A stretch of 64,000 nt of DNA from Ascaphus truei. Its lineage: Eukaryota; Chordata; Amphibia; Anura; Ascaphidae. The notes under the pieces are model-generated. The model saw only the letters and a list, made by a program, of their open reading frames with translations, had not been told where the DNA came from and did not search any database. The stretch lies in NCBI GenBank assembly GCA_036426205.1, contig CM071569.1:1055353-1119352 (forward strand), written 5' to 3'. How positions within the stretch are numbered: position 1 is the first letter of the stretch; every line of letters begins with the position of its first letter. Positions 34,595 through 45,421 of this stretch are shown here, piece by piece. The translations under genes were made by a program, and so were the position numbers.

Positions 34595-35378
34595 TATAAA
34601 AATAATAAATGCAAAAACAATTACTAAATTATAAACAGAACTCAAAATAATAGACTATAATTAATTCAACATAACACCTATAAATAAAAAACGATTAAAA
34701 AATGAACCAGAACAATGACTCTTAATTAGTCTAGTATTACTCATATTACAACATACTTATAATGAATTTATATATATACTTAAAGATGTTCAGAGCTGTT
34801 TAACTCTAAGCTCCTCACAGTTACACCATTTGTCCATATCTTAAAAATAAATAAAATATATAAAACACCTCTTAATCAGATTAAAAGAACCCATATGGAC
34901 ATTAATCTTAGGGAGCAAAAATATGCATTCATCAAACAATGAGTACTTATATAATCCTCAAAAATAATAAATTATATGTCAATTTCTAATGTGATAGAAG
35001 CCATAGTAGGAGATGTTATAAACTACATGTGTCTATAAATACATCGCAGCCTACTAGTTCCCTAAACAGGTCAGGGCTAAGATCGCAGGACTCAATAAAC
35101 CACATATCAATATCTGTTCCATAATGCTTTCAAGTGAATAAAACTTCACAAATGACCGTATTGGCACAAAAAACAGCTCTGAACATCTTTATGTATATAT
35201 ATATAAATTCATTATAAGTATGTTGTAATATGAGTAATACTAGACTAATTAAGAGTCATTGTTCTGGTTCATTTTTTAATCGTTTTTATTTATAGGTGCT
35301 ATTTTGAATTAATTATAGTCTATTATTTTGAGTTCTGTTTAGAATTTAGTAATTGTTTTTGCATTTATTATTTTTATA
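34595..35378. repeat. Large inverted repeat (about 207-bp arms, 369-bp loop)
   Basis: 34595-34801 and 35171-35378 are reverse complements over their whole length with only a few differences; both contain 'CTCATATTACAACATACTTA' or its inverse. The arms and loop are AT-rich and without coding capacity. The left arm abuts the truncated LTR, and the right arm is followed within 130 bp by a CCAAT/TATA/hammerhead-like unit. High arm identity implies recent formation or gene conversion. Confidence 0.9.
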
Positions 35379-35481
35379 TTCATTGTTAGGATTTTGGTAT
35401 ATTGTTATTTTCTATGTATGTCATTTTGTATGGGTGCAGTTGATTGGATGGCTGATAGCCTGCAACAAGACAAGGTTCTCT

Positions 35482-35514
35482 ATTGGTTAATATAGGAACC
35501 AGGGAGGTATATTA
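35482..35514 (+). promoter_or_regulatory. CCAAT-type and TATA boxes upstream of the ribozyme-like motif
   Basis: ATTGGTTAA (inverted CCAAT) starts at 35482 and TATATTA at 35508-35514. The TATA box is 29 nt before the first base of the CTGATGA box. The unrelated-looking copy at 62.5 kb has the same order and nearly the same spacing, which suggests an RNA polymerase II start at or just before the ribozyme-like segment. Functional use is inference. Confidence 0.45.
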
Positions 35515-35543
35515 GTGCCTCTCTGAGAGCATATGGCCAAGCC

Positions 35544-35577
35544 CTGATGAAGTGTCATGTGACACGAAACGCGTTGG
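35544..35577 (+). ncRNA. Hammerhead-ribozyme-like motif (best copy)
   Basis: CTGATGA (35544-35550), one extra A, stem GTGTCA/TGACAC (35552-35557 and 35560-35565), GAAAC (35566-35570), GC, GTT (35573-35575), GG. In a type I hammerhead this gives the CUGAUGA box, stem II, the GAAAC box, a two-pair stem III (AC with GU) and a GUU cleavage triplet, with GG pairing to the CC before the box for stem I. The extra A before stem II is non-canonical. The 2-bp stem III matches minimal hammerheads known from Penelope-like elements, which are thought to act as dimers. Confidence 0.55.
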
Positions 35578-35828
35578 TGACGTCATTACGCAGCGACGCA
35601 CGGCCACGACAACGGTCAGTTTGTGTTGCTGTTGGAGCCCAGCCTGCCACGAGGAGCACAGGGAAGATTTTTAGTGCTTAAGGTCTGTTTTTCTCTAACA
35701 TCCAGCTTTCCTAGCACCTCTTCCTCCCTGTTACAACTAGGGTTTGTGCTTTTGGGCTATGTGGCTAGGGCTCTGGTGCAATTTATTTGTGTCATTATAG
35801 ACAAGGTTTATTATATATTTTTGAATTA

Positions 35829-37903
35829 CCGTAAATTCTGGACTATAAGCCACAACTTTTTCCCCACGCTTTGAACCTTGCGGCTTAAACAATGACGCGG
35901 CTAATATATGGATTTTTCCCGCTTTCAAATTTTTTTTTTTCAAAAAACAACACATTCTGTGACGTGCTCAGTTTTTTGGCGGCATGACGCTTTCATTAGA
36001 CCAGGCCTGCACAACACGCGGCCCGCGGGCCACATGCGGCCCGCCTGTACTCGCTGTGCGGCCCGCGGTGGCTTTCTGCTCTCCCCCTCCCTCCCGAGTC
36101 CACTCTCCCGCGCCCCCCCGCGAGCTCGCTGTCATCATCCCCTGGAGCTCGTTGTCACCATCCCCCGCGAGCCCGCTCTCCCCCTCGCAGAGTAGCAGCG
36201 CGCTCTAGCATTGAGGCACTTCCTGCCTGCTGCTTGCTAGAGCGTGTGTGCACTCCTGCTTGGACGGCAGAGGTATTTACTGGTTAATGTGAGGTGCTGG
36301 GGGGTTAATGTGAGGTGCTGGGGGCTTGATGTGAGGTGCTCAGGGGTTAATGTGAGGTGCTGGGGGATAATGTGAGGTGCAGGGGGAGTTGATGTGAGGT
36401 GCAGGGGGAGAGTGATGTGAGGTGCAGGGGGGGTTGATGTGAGGTGCAGGGGGAGTTGATGGGACGATGCAGAGGGAAGAGTGATGGGGAGGTGAAGGTG
36501 GGGTGTACACGATGGGAGGTGGCAGGGGGAGTGATGGGAGGTGCAGGGGAGAGTGATGGGAGGTGCAGGGGGAGAGAGTGATGGGAGGTGCAGGGGGTTG
36601 ATGATGAGGTGCAAGGGGAGAGTTGATGTGAGGTGCAGGGGGGATTAGGTGCAGGTGGATTTGTGAGGTGCAGGGGGAGTTGTGAGGTGCAGGGGGAGTT
36701 GATGTGAGGTTGCAGGGGCTGTGAGTCGATGAGGCGGTGGCATGATCTGGACTCAACTGTAATGGGAGGGCAGGGTTTTGCTGGGAGGTGCAGGGGGGGT
36801 GATGTGAGGGCAGGGAGAGTTGTATGGGAGTGTGGCAGGGGGAGATTGAAATGGAAGGAGGTGCATGGGGAGAGTGATGGGATGTTGCGGGGATAGTTAT
36901 GGGAGGTTGCAAAGGGAGAGTGGCTGTGAGGTGCAAGGGGGGTTTGATGTAGGATGCAGGTGGGGGGTTTAGTGAGGTGGTGCAGGGGTACTATTGATGT
37001 GAGGTGAGCAGGGGGAATTGAATGGGAAGGTTCAATAGAGCGTTGATGTGAGTGATGATCAATTGGTGGGTTGTGATATAGAATAATAGTGCAGGGGGGT
37101 ATGATGGGAGGTTCAGGGGGAGAGAGTTGATTTGGAGGTGCAGGGAGAGTATGGGAGTGCATGTGGAGTTGATGTGAGGTGCATGGTGAGTTTGATGGAG
37201 GTGGGTTGACAGGGAGAGATGATGGAGTTGCATGGGGACGAGTGACTGTGTAGGTGCATTGGGGGTGTGCATTTGAGGTGCAGGTTGGGAGTTGATGTGA
37301 TGTGCCGGGTAGAGTGAATGGGAGGGTGCAGGGGGGTCGTGGATGGGAGTCAGGGGAGAGTGAGGGGGAGTGGCAGGGGAGAGTGATGTGAGTGGCAGGG
37401 ATTTGATAGTTATGTGCAGGGGGGTGGGGTTGATGGTGAGGTGCAGGGGGAGTTGATGTGGGTGCAGTATCCTCCAGTGATGGGAGGTGCAGGGGTAGAG
37501 TGGATGGGGCGGATAAGCAGGTGGAGGAGTGATGGAGTAATGCAAGGGTGTGTGGAATGAATGTGAGGTGCAGGGGAGCGTGAATGGGAGGTGGATGGGA
37601 TAAGGTGATGGGATTTGCAGGGGAGAGTGAGGGAGTTGCAGGGGAGATTGTATGTGAAAGGTGGCATGGGAGTTGATGTAGGTGGCAGGGAGTGAGAGTG
37701 ATGGGAGGTGCAGGGGGAGAGTGATGGGAGGTGCAGGGGGAGAGTGATGGGAGGTGCAGGGGGTGTTGATGTGAGGTGCAGGGGGAGTAGGCACCTGCGG
37801 CTTATAGACGTGTGCGGCTTATTTATGTTCAAAATAATATTTTTTTTTAAATTCAGTGGGTGCGGCTTATATTCAGGTGCGCTCAATAGTCCGGAAATTA
37901 CAG
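35829..37903. mobile_element. TA-flanked DNA element with 18-bp TIRs, filled by a minisatellite
   Basis: Left end CCGTAAATTCTGGACTAT and right end (inverse) CTGTAATTTCCGGACTAT match at 15 of 18 positions, and TA flanks both sides (35827-35828 and 37904-37905). Subterminal 'TGCGGCTTA'/'TAAGCCACAAC' blocks recur at both ends. The TA flanks suggest a Tc1/mariner-type element, but TA alone is weak evidence. A GC-rich block with 'GCGGCCCGCGGGCCACATGC' near 36017 looks like the end of another (hAT-like) element nested inside. No transposase frame. Confidence 0.75.
36280..37795. repeat. Noisy minisatellite GATGTGAGGTGCAGGGGGAG
   Basis: Units of about 20-23 bp, best at 36400-36460 and 37690-37790. 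Elsewhere copies carry many random indels, as in the satellites at 11.6-18.7 kb. Minus-strand frames up to 271 residues (His/Pro/Ser-rich) are artefacts. Confidence 0.9.
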
Positions 37904-38139
37904 TATGTGTATTTTTTGTATGATGAATTACTTTTCTTGATAAAAATATATGTATTTATTTTGGCTTCTGGTTTCATTTTCACGCACTCCTATTTTTGTT
38001 TTCTTGATTGCTGAGTGTGCCCCGCTGATCACGGGAGATTGGGAGCTGCGGGGTGACACCGGGTAGCCGAGAGGGGGGTCGTTTGGAGAGACAGCGCGCT
38101 CAAATACAATATTTTCACCTAATTTTACGACTCTTTTAA

Positions 38140-38637
38140 AGCAGCAGTCCAAGTTGTCGTTTTTTAGTTTGGTTGTTTTTTCTTCCTTTAATATGCTCAT
38201 CAATACAATTCACACAATGAAAAGTAATTAGCTAAATTGCCGATCGATCCGTTCTCCTGTGATCGATTGGTGAAGATTCGGCTCTGGGGTTCACTAAAAG
38301 CTCGGGGGTTCACTAAATGGCTGTCAGTGCAGCAGAAGAGGACCAAAGATGCAAAGTTCTGTGTGTAAGATCATGTGACCAGGCAGTCATTAGATAGAAT
38401 TGGTGCACTGCTAGAGTGGGCGGGGCTCAAAAAGGCGTGTGCCAGAGCCTGTTTCAGAAGAGGAAGGGGATGTGACTTTGTAAATTGCTATAGAAATAAA
38501 AAATGCTTGTTACATTATAATACATAAAAAATGTCACTCAGAGTGGTTTTACAAAAAAAAATGCAAGTATTTTCCCATAGTACAGAGCTGATTTATTTTA
38601 CAAATCACACATGTAGAATATTGCTTGGTCTGCAGCT
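38140..38637 (+). mobile_element. TTAA-flanked MITE, copy B (intact reference copy)
   Basis: TTAA at 38136-38139 and 38638-38641. It starts AGCAGCAGTCCAAG and ends CTTGGTCTGCAGCT. It is 498 bp and colinear with copy A on the opposite strand, for example 'CAGAAGAGGACCAAAGATGC' and 'CATGTGACCAGGCAGTCA'. It lacks the 229-bp insert of copy A and therefore defines that insertion site. No coding capacity. Confidence 0.88.
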
Positions 38638-38641
38638 TTAA

Positions 38642-39203
38642 CAACTAGAGTATTATACTGATAATCATGAGTTCTGTCATGCTATCTGGCCCCTAAAAAG
38701 AAAATGTATGTAATTATTAATCCGCTGCTTGTAATTAACTGCACAGACAGTGAACGGTTACATGGAGAAAGCTATCTATGTTATCTGCCGACAATTGTAT
38801 CTGCTCTTGTTTCTTCTTAACATTGACCAATATCATGAAAAGACTGCGGTTGTAATTATAAAGCCCTTTCTGTTCCTGAAACATATGGGATGTAATGGTC
38901 ATATACCTGACAAGATTGATGGGAACAGGTTAATCTGGAAACGGTCAGACAGGCAGGAAATACAGAGAACAAACTACCCTATCACATGGGTGCGTCTGGA
39001 TGAAGAGTTGCTAAGGATGAGCAATAATTATTGCAATAATTGTTGCTTTATACGTATCTTTGTATGGTGTTGGGTACTATCTATCTTGACGATCGCGAGC
39101 TTTGGAAATATAGTTAGGACTGCACTGCTGCAAAGATCAGGGATTTTTGTACGTTTTACGGGTTCGATGGCTTGGTTCTGGATCTTCGAACGTTCCTTTA
39201 ATG
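38642..39203. other. Gene-free stretch
   Basis: A 211-residue frame at 38750-39385 is the longest non-repetitive frame near here but has no domain I recognise and runs into the hAT-like end at 39204, so I do not call it a gene. Confidence 0.4.
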
Positions 39204-39300
39204 CAGGGGTGTCAAACTCACTTCATATGGAGGTGCCCGATTACATTTCATTGTACTTCATTCGGGCCCATACGCAGCATAAATTATCAGAATACGCAAA
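39204..39300 (+). mobile_element. hAT-like terminus CAGGGGTGTCAAACTCA
   Basis: CAGGGGTGTCAAACTCACTT at 39204 is a terminus widely seen in vertebrate hAT elements. A matching inverted end was not found, so this is probably a truncated copy. A pyrimidine-rich tract (39400-39560) follows. Confidence 0.6.
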
Positions 39301-40532
39301 TAAACAGAATATTTCAGGATTTCACATGCTCCCCTCCTCTCCAGCTTTTCCACATGTTATTCACACCTGCTTTTTCTTTTCATAACATCTCTCCGCACCT
39401 GCTTCTCCTCTACAAGCTTCCCCCTTTCTCTCCCTTTTCTTCCCTCTTTCTCCCCCCTTCTTTCTCACTCCCCCTCCATCTCTTTTTACCCCCCCTTCCC
39501 TCTCTCTTACTCCCCTCTCACTTCCCCCCTCCCCTTTCTCTCTTACACCCCCCCCTCTTACTTACTTATCCTAGTCAACAGTGTTCAACAGAGCAGATCT
39601 GCCGACCGTGCTTCAAAGGAGCAGAGCTAGGTGCAGGGCGACGCGCCGATAGTGTACAGTGCCACGTGGTCGCAGCAGGATCAGGCGTGAAGGCTTACCG
39701 GGCGCTAATATTGGCCCGGCAATTCTTGCCATAGTTCCTGCTGCAGAAGCAGTGCATGCCCCTCTATCTGGCAAAAACAGACTCTGAAGCTGCCACCCCA
39801 TGCTGCATCCCCCGGCAGGCTGCACAAAATTAGCTAACATCCATGTTGTCTAGACCTTTATATATGTTCACAATAATGAAAGACTTCTTGAGCACCGTTC
39901 AACCCATACAATCGTATCTTAAACCCTTCCCTCGTAGGGGTCCCTCACGATCCTCCCTCCCAGTGAACGTTTGGACACCTGTATCCCCAAGACATTATCA
40001 ACATAAAATGTACACTCCTATCATCCCTGTAGCAAAATGACACATTTTTAAATATCACATTCTGTTTTTCTTTCCACTACACACAGTTCCGGGAGAGGCA
40101 CCGTTCTGTTTGTGTTCTGGGCTGTACGAGGCACCATTTTCTCCACCTGGCACCTGCCAAATGTCCACTGCCCAACCAGTTACACGGGCAAAGATGGACC
40201 CACTCCTCCTTATGCAGCATTGTCCAGTCTGTTAGGACCGTCAAATCTAAAGTCTTGCGATACTTTCCTAGCAGTACCCACCACTTTCCTCATTTGGATC
40301 TGATAACATGTCTTAGAACAAGCACAGCTCAGTAGACACCCAGCCACCACTCGAAAAAGCTCCCACTGGGCCACAGGAACAGAGCAAGCCTCCATCGCTA
40401 TGGATGCAAAGTATGGGACGTCCCGAATATGTGCTGCACCGCATGAATCACTGGGAATCTACCAAACAGGTCCTCTTCAGTTTTCAATGTCTTTATATCC
40501 CACTTCTACCACCAATCTACCCAAGCTTTCTT

Positions 40533-40915
40533 CTTAGCTGCTTGTATCTTCCGGGACACAGACACCTTTTCCTTGTAAAACAGGGATCCTTTATTTAGAA
40601 ATGAATTACAGCAACAAATCCCCTGGACTGGGCTGTCAGGACTACCTATCACCAGGATGGCTTCACTTACAGGGCACTGAACACAACATGGGGTATTCTT
40701 GTTATAGACACTGAGACCTTGCATAGACTGGTCACCATTCCTATAACAAGCCTATCCCATGCTGTGTTCAGTGCCCTCTAACTGCCCCTGGTACCGGGTG
40801 GTGCCGGAAGCCCAGTCCAGGCGATTGGTTGCTGTAATTAATTTCTAAAAAAAATGATCCCTGTTTTACAAGGAAAAAAAGTGTCTGTGTCCCGGAAGAT
40901 CCCAGCAGCTAAGAG
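40533..40915. repeat. Imperfect palindromic element, arms about 170-190 bp
   Basis: 'TTCCGGGACACAGACACC', 'CCTTGTAAAACAGGGATC' and 'GGGCACTGAACACAACATGG' in the left arm all recur inverted in the right arm, around a centre near 40720. The arms differ by small indels. No TIR-type terminus or TSD is evident. Confidence 0.8.
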
Positions 40916-41178
40916 CTAAGCTAAAAGGAAAGGGAGTTCATTTATATAACAATCCATGAAAAGAAATAGTAAATAGTAAAAAAAATCTTGGATTGGGAAA
41001 AAGCTGCAAAAGTGCTAGAACCAAAGTCAACTAAAGGCAATGGCCTGTGTAAAATGTAACTGCCTGACCCCTCAAAAAATCAGACAAGTTTAAAATATTT
41101 GCATTGTGTTTTTAAAAGTTAAATGTTTCCATGATAAGCGTTCCCCGTGGTGTCTGTGGCCGGATCTTCTGATGTGTG

Positions 41179-42013
41179 TGTAACGGGTATTCCCTCTGGT
41201 CTGACCCACCCAATCTCATATTGGCCCGTGTGGTCTAACCAGCCCCCATTACATGGTCGTGTCTGGTGGTGCACCTGTAGGCAACAGGACTCCTGAGTCT
41301 CCCGCATGATGGTGTTTGGGGATTGTCAAGCCAGACAGGCAGCTGAGGTAGTGTGTGCGAGTCCTACCTATATCATGTGCCGCGCCTCCACCTCATCAGG
41401 GTATCTGCAACCGCAGGGAGATGGTCCTGATGAAGAACTCCTTCTTTGTGGTGCCTCCCACTGACGAGTAACTTCACACTCACACAGTGGGATTCTCTTT
41501 GAACAGGGCATCTTTATTGTTGACGATGGTATGGACAGACTGCCCCTCGCAGCGGTTTGCTCAGCCGCACATCTCTCCATACTGTCCCTTGAAAAGGTAC
41601 TCCCTCCCAATGGAGTGGGATCCCTTCTCCCCGTAGGGAGATCACCCCTGTGCCAGGTCCCTGGACACAGTGTGGCCTTATCAGGCTTGATAATACTTGA
41701 TGTAGAAACGGGCCACTAGTTACTGCACTAGTGGACCCTTCATTTCCAACGCACTCCAACAACTCTCCAACCTCCAACACAACGGAACTAACTAACTTTG
41801 GGCAGTGCTGTGCCTTATGCACCTCAGGAACCAGGCACATCTCTGATGTCACTAACTGTGGACTCAGAGTATGTAGCCACTCCCATCCATACATAGGGCA
41901 CCTCACCAGGTTGTGAGGGCAAATCTCCATGATTACTGCTGGCACCCCTGTAACTTACCAGGTTTACTGCCAGCAGGAGAGACAACTGCAGACCATTTTA
42001 CAGCATGGATACA
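41179..42013 (-). repeat. 3' LTR
   Basis: Coding-strand ends TGTATCCATGC...CCGTTACA. By eye it differs from the 5' LTR at roughly 25 positions of about 835 (about 3%), so the insertion is not very recent. A reverse-strand AATAAA is at 41513-41518. A GGTGGAGGCGC block lies near 41385-41395 in U5. Confidence 0.9.
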
Positions 42014-42023
42014 ATCTCCCCCT
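42014..42023 (-). other. Polypurine tract
   Basis: On the minus strand AGGGGGAGAT lies directly before the 3' LTR. This is the position and composition expected of the plus-strand primer of reverse transcription. Confidence 0.8.
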
Positions 42024-42328
42024 GGTGAAAACCCACCGACCCGGCTGGGACCTAAATTTTGTGTACCTTTTTCCAGGAAGCACTGTAAAATGGAACACAT
42101 AATTAATCAAAACAACATTATTATTAATGGTGTAACGCTCACTGACCAGCAGGGGGCACTTATCTTAGAAACAGACCTCGCTATTCTGTCTGCCTAATAA
42201 TAGTGGCGAGGATCTGGTTTCTTCACTTCCCGACCCGCCATATCGGTTACAGTGATGCTGTATTCCCGGGGCAAGCCACTCTCAGTTCTATATACAGCCT
42301 TGTGCATGTATACACTGCGCACGATGCT

Positions 42329-44958
42329 CTATACTCTCATTAGCTGGGCGATCCTTTCTTCCGCTCTGCGCCCAGTAATCGCGCCCCCTTTATTTACCAT
42401 ATATATTTCTATCGTTTCTCGTAGCCACCCATCCCTCTGATCCTCTATCTCCTGCATGAGGGGTTCGGGGACATAGGGGTACTCTAGCCCATGTGAGCTA
42501 ATGTACTTTGCTACGAAGGCCCTTTCCGCTCAACTGGCCCTTATCAGCTTGGTGTTACCCGCCCTCCCTGGCAGCACCCATGACAGGGGTTCGTCCGGTT
42601 CTGCCGGATCTTCCAATTTGCTTGGACCCAATGGCTCTATTAGCCCTCGACTAATATCGTACCATCTATCCTGCATCGCTTTCAGGTGATCCACCTCGGT
42701 GAACTCTCCCTTTGCCCACCAATAGTCTACCACCCCATCTTGCTCTAGGATGAACCTGGTTCTATCTAGCCAGGCCTTGTATCCCTCAAATAAGGGGGCC
42801 CACCATCGGGTCTCCTTGATCTCTTCTAGGGACGTGTTGGCTAAATCTTCCCCTTCTGGTACACCCCCTGAGGATATGCCGGATGTACATTCTGACTGGG
42901 CCTGATACTCTGACCCCTTTTTCTGGCTAGCAATAGTGACACTGACAGCACTTGGACAGTCACTGGACACGGATACCTGCCGCCCACCGAACCATCATCG
43001 GATGTAACATAGTCCAAGCTCCCCCCAGTCCGTTCATCGGAGGTGACCCGGGAAACCCCTGACATCCCTAAGCTCGATGAGGAGCCAAAGGAAAAGGTGA
43101 TTGGGGCCGGGGCTTTAACTAGGGCCTGGGGTTTAGCTAGGGCCTGGGATTGGGCATAGGGCCGGACAGTCGGTATTCGCGGGGCTACGACCCGCTCTTC
43201 ACTGCTACCTGGTCCGGTACCACCGCATGGGCTCTCCGCTTCTCCGGTCTCACTGCGCTCCAGCTTCCGTATCGATCGCCCGTTCTTCTTTGACCTTGGC
43301 GACCGGTGGACACTGCTCGAGCGAGGAGGCGCCGTCATCTCCCAGTCGGCTCCGTCCTGACCGCCGGAAACGACGTCCTGGAACGCACGTGGATCGCCGC
43401 CATCTTGGGTTGGGTCCCCAAGCGAGACCTCTTCCTCCACGACGACTTCCGGCAACGCCTTCTTCCGCTGTGGCACCGCTTGGGCCTGGCACCGTCCTTC
43501 CTCCGCCGTCGCCACCCTCGGGGCCTGGTAAAAGCATGGACTTTGCTTACCGCTCAGTGGTGTCGGGGTGGATCTGCCGCCACCGGAACCGCTGGTCACC
43601 ACGGCCGTGGGACTTCGCCTCTCTGGTTGCCGCTGTACGGGCGATATTCTGCTCCGCTCACCGACGACACAGGTGAGTGGCACTCGCTTGATAGTATTGC
43701 TGCTGTGACTCACCGGCGGTCGGGTCATCAGCGCGGTAGAACGTGCAGGTTCCTCGTCCGAGGAATCCAACTTTGCTTTAGAGAGGGGCACTCCGCTCGG
43801 TGATCGACAGTGAGCCTCCCTTTTATCACCGCGTCGGTGACCGTTTCTCTCGTCCGGCTCAGCTTTGATGGGCGAGCCCGATCCTCTTTCTCCGGGATCC
43901 GTAGACTCCCTCCAGAGCGCACCGGGGAGTTCCGCCGATAGCATGGCGACATCTCCCGTGGCCTCTAATGCCTGGACCGGCACGAATGTGGGCATGGGCC
44001 ACAGATATTGCAGGCCACATTGCGCGCATCGCGCTGTAGTGCTCACAGCACCCCCCGGCAGACGACACTGTAGGCATAGGCATGCCACTGTCTCTGTACC
44101 CGCCACTCGAAGTACCAGGAAGTCTCCTGGAGCTGAGTAGGGATGGGTAGATATCAGAGACCCTTCTTCCGATTTGCAGGCCGTATTCACTATAGGAGGT
44201 ACTCTCACTAGTGGTCTGGTCTGTTCTCTGGCTCCTCGCAACTGAAGTGCAGGGGCTGGTTTGCCAACCCCTGCTCCAGCTTTCTCCATACGCATCCGCC
44301 AAAACTGGAAACCACTCCCCCTGGTTGAGATTAGGGGGAGGTCCCTTAAATTGGTTTGCTGACCCAGCACAAGGGCTGAGCTATTCATAATCCATGAGGG
44401 CGCAGCTCCAGCTTTCGCGCCATACTCACCATCAGGGTGGGGTTTTTCCGTTGACGCCTTTCCTGGCCAACTCTCTGCAAGTTGAGCATTTGCAACATTT
44501 TCTGCAACTGGCCCACGCGGTTTCCAAGGGAAGCGGGAACCGCCATTTTGGTCTGCAATATCAATCTGGTTAACGGTTGAGGTAGCTTTTGACTGTTTGT
44601 ACGTCGACTGACAAGCAAGTCCATCATGTTCCTCATATCTCATCACAATGTCCTCCTCACTGTCCTCAGAGTTAGTACCCCAAGGTCCTAGGCAGGACCA
44701 ACATGGCGCAACCACAGCTTTCGCACCATTCCACAGCAGGCTCACAAAAGTCTCTTCTGTAGCTTGCTCTTCAACCGCACACATGCCATGTGCGCTCTCT
44801 TCATCGGCCTTCGTCCGCCATCTTGGACCTTCCGCACCGCGCAGATCCTCCATTCTTGCGGTCGCCATTGGGCCACTGTATATTGGATTATTGCACATGG
44901 AGCTCCTCTCTGTGGGGCAGCTGCCACACCAATACAATAAAAATGCCTTGTGCACCAC
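42329..44958 (-). pseudogene. Degraded gag-like ORF of the LTR element
   Basis: A 705-codon frame opens at 44958 (another Met is residue 31) and reads to 42841. A frame change near 42970-43000 moves the likely original frame into 42530-42970, where a TGA at 42530 interrupts it; the same frame then continues open to a TAG at 42329. The protein is Ser/Pro/Arg-rich. Cysteines at residues 295, 298, 311 and 314 form a CxxC-x12-CxxC pair, zinc-ribbon-like, not the CCHC knuckle usual in gag. The part after the frame change has 'WWAPLFEGYKAWLDRTRFIL', possibly capsid-like. Its position right after the leader suggests gag; family identity is uncertain. Confidence 0.55.
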
Positions 44959-45401
44959 CTTGTGTACCTAATGTAGATCTGACTCGTGTTTGCACTACCT
45001 CAGGCTAGGCTCACTCTTTCTGTGTCTGCTGTATCTCCTTCCTTCCAGTCTGTGCTCCCTTCGGTAAGTGGTCTGGAATGGGCTAGAGTACTCTGGCTCT
45101 TCCATGCAGTACTTGGGCGTCTACCTACTGTTGGCTAGCCTAGCGCAGACCCTCTCCAGGATTCCTGAACTACGTTACCAGTTTATCCCTTTAGGCGTCC
45201 TACCACTAGCACTACCTCAAGGTGACTAGGACAGCTATAGCCCCGCTCCAGCCCCACTAACTCCTTGCAGGATCCCAGGTCGTCCTTGCGGTCTGCAGCT
45301 CCCTTGACTACCCCTGGCTCCTTCCCACATAGCACAAAGTGGCAGCAGACACTCTCTCTGTTTCCCAGTGTGCCTAGCAAAAGCCTGTCCTGTTGACAGG
45401 T

Positions 45402-45419
45402 ATCTCAGCAGTGCCTCCA
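45402..45419 (-). other. Primer-binding site, tRNA-Thr-like
   Basis: Two bases inside the 5' LTR, the minus strand reads TGGAGGCACTGCTGAGAT. From memory of vertebrate tRNA-Thr(AGT), the expected complement of its 3' end is TGGAGGCACCGCTGGGAT, which agrees at 16 of 18 positions. This fixes the orientation of the element. Confidence 0.75.
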
Positions 45420-45421
45420 AA

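Noticed and set aside
36237..37886. Minus-strand frames of 125-271 residues rich in His, Pro and Ser
   Set aside because: Translation of the noisy GATGTGAGGTGCAGGGGGAG minisatellite.
38750..39385. 211-residue frame as a possible protein gene
   Set aside because: No recognisable domain, no splice context, and it runs into a hAT-like transposon terminus.
43227..44140. Plus-strand frames of 91-165 residues opposite the gag-like frame
   Set aside because: GC-rich antisense shadows of the longer minus-strand LTR-element frame.
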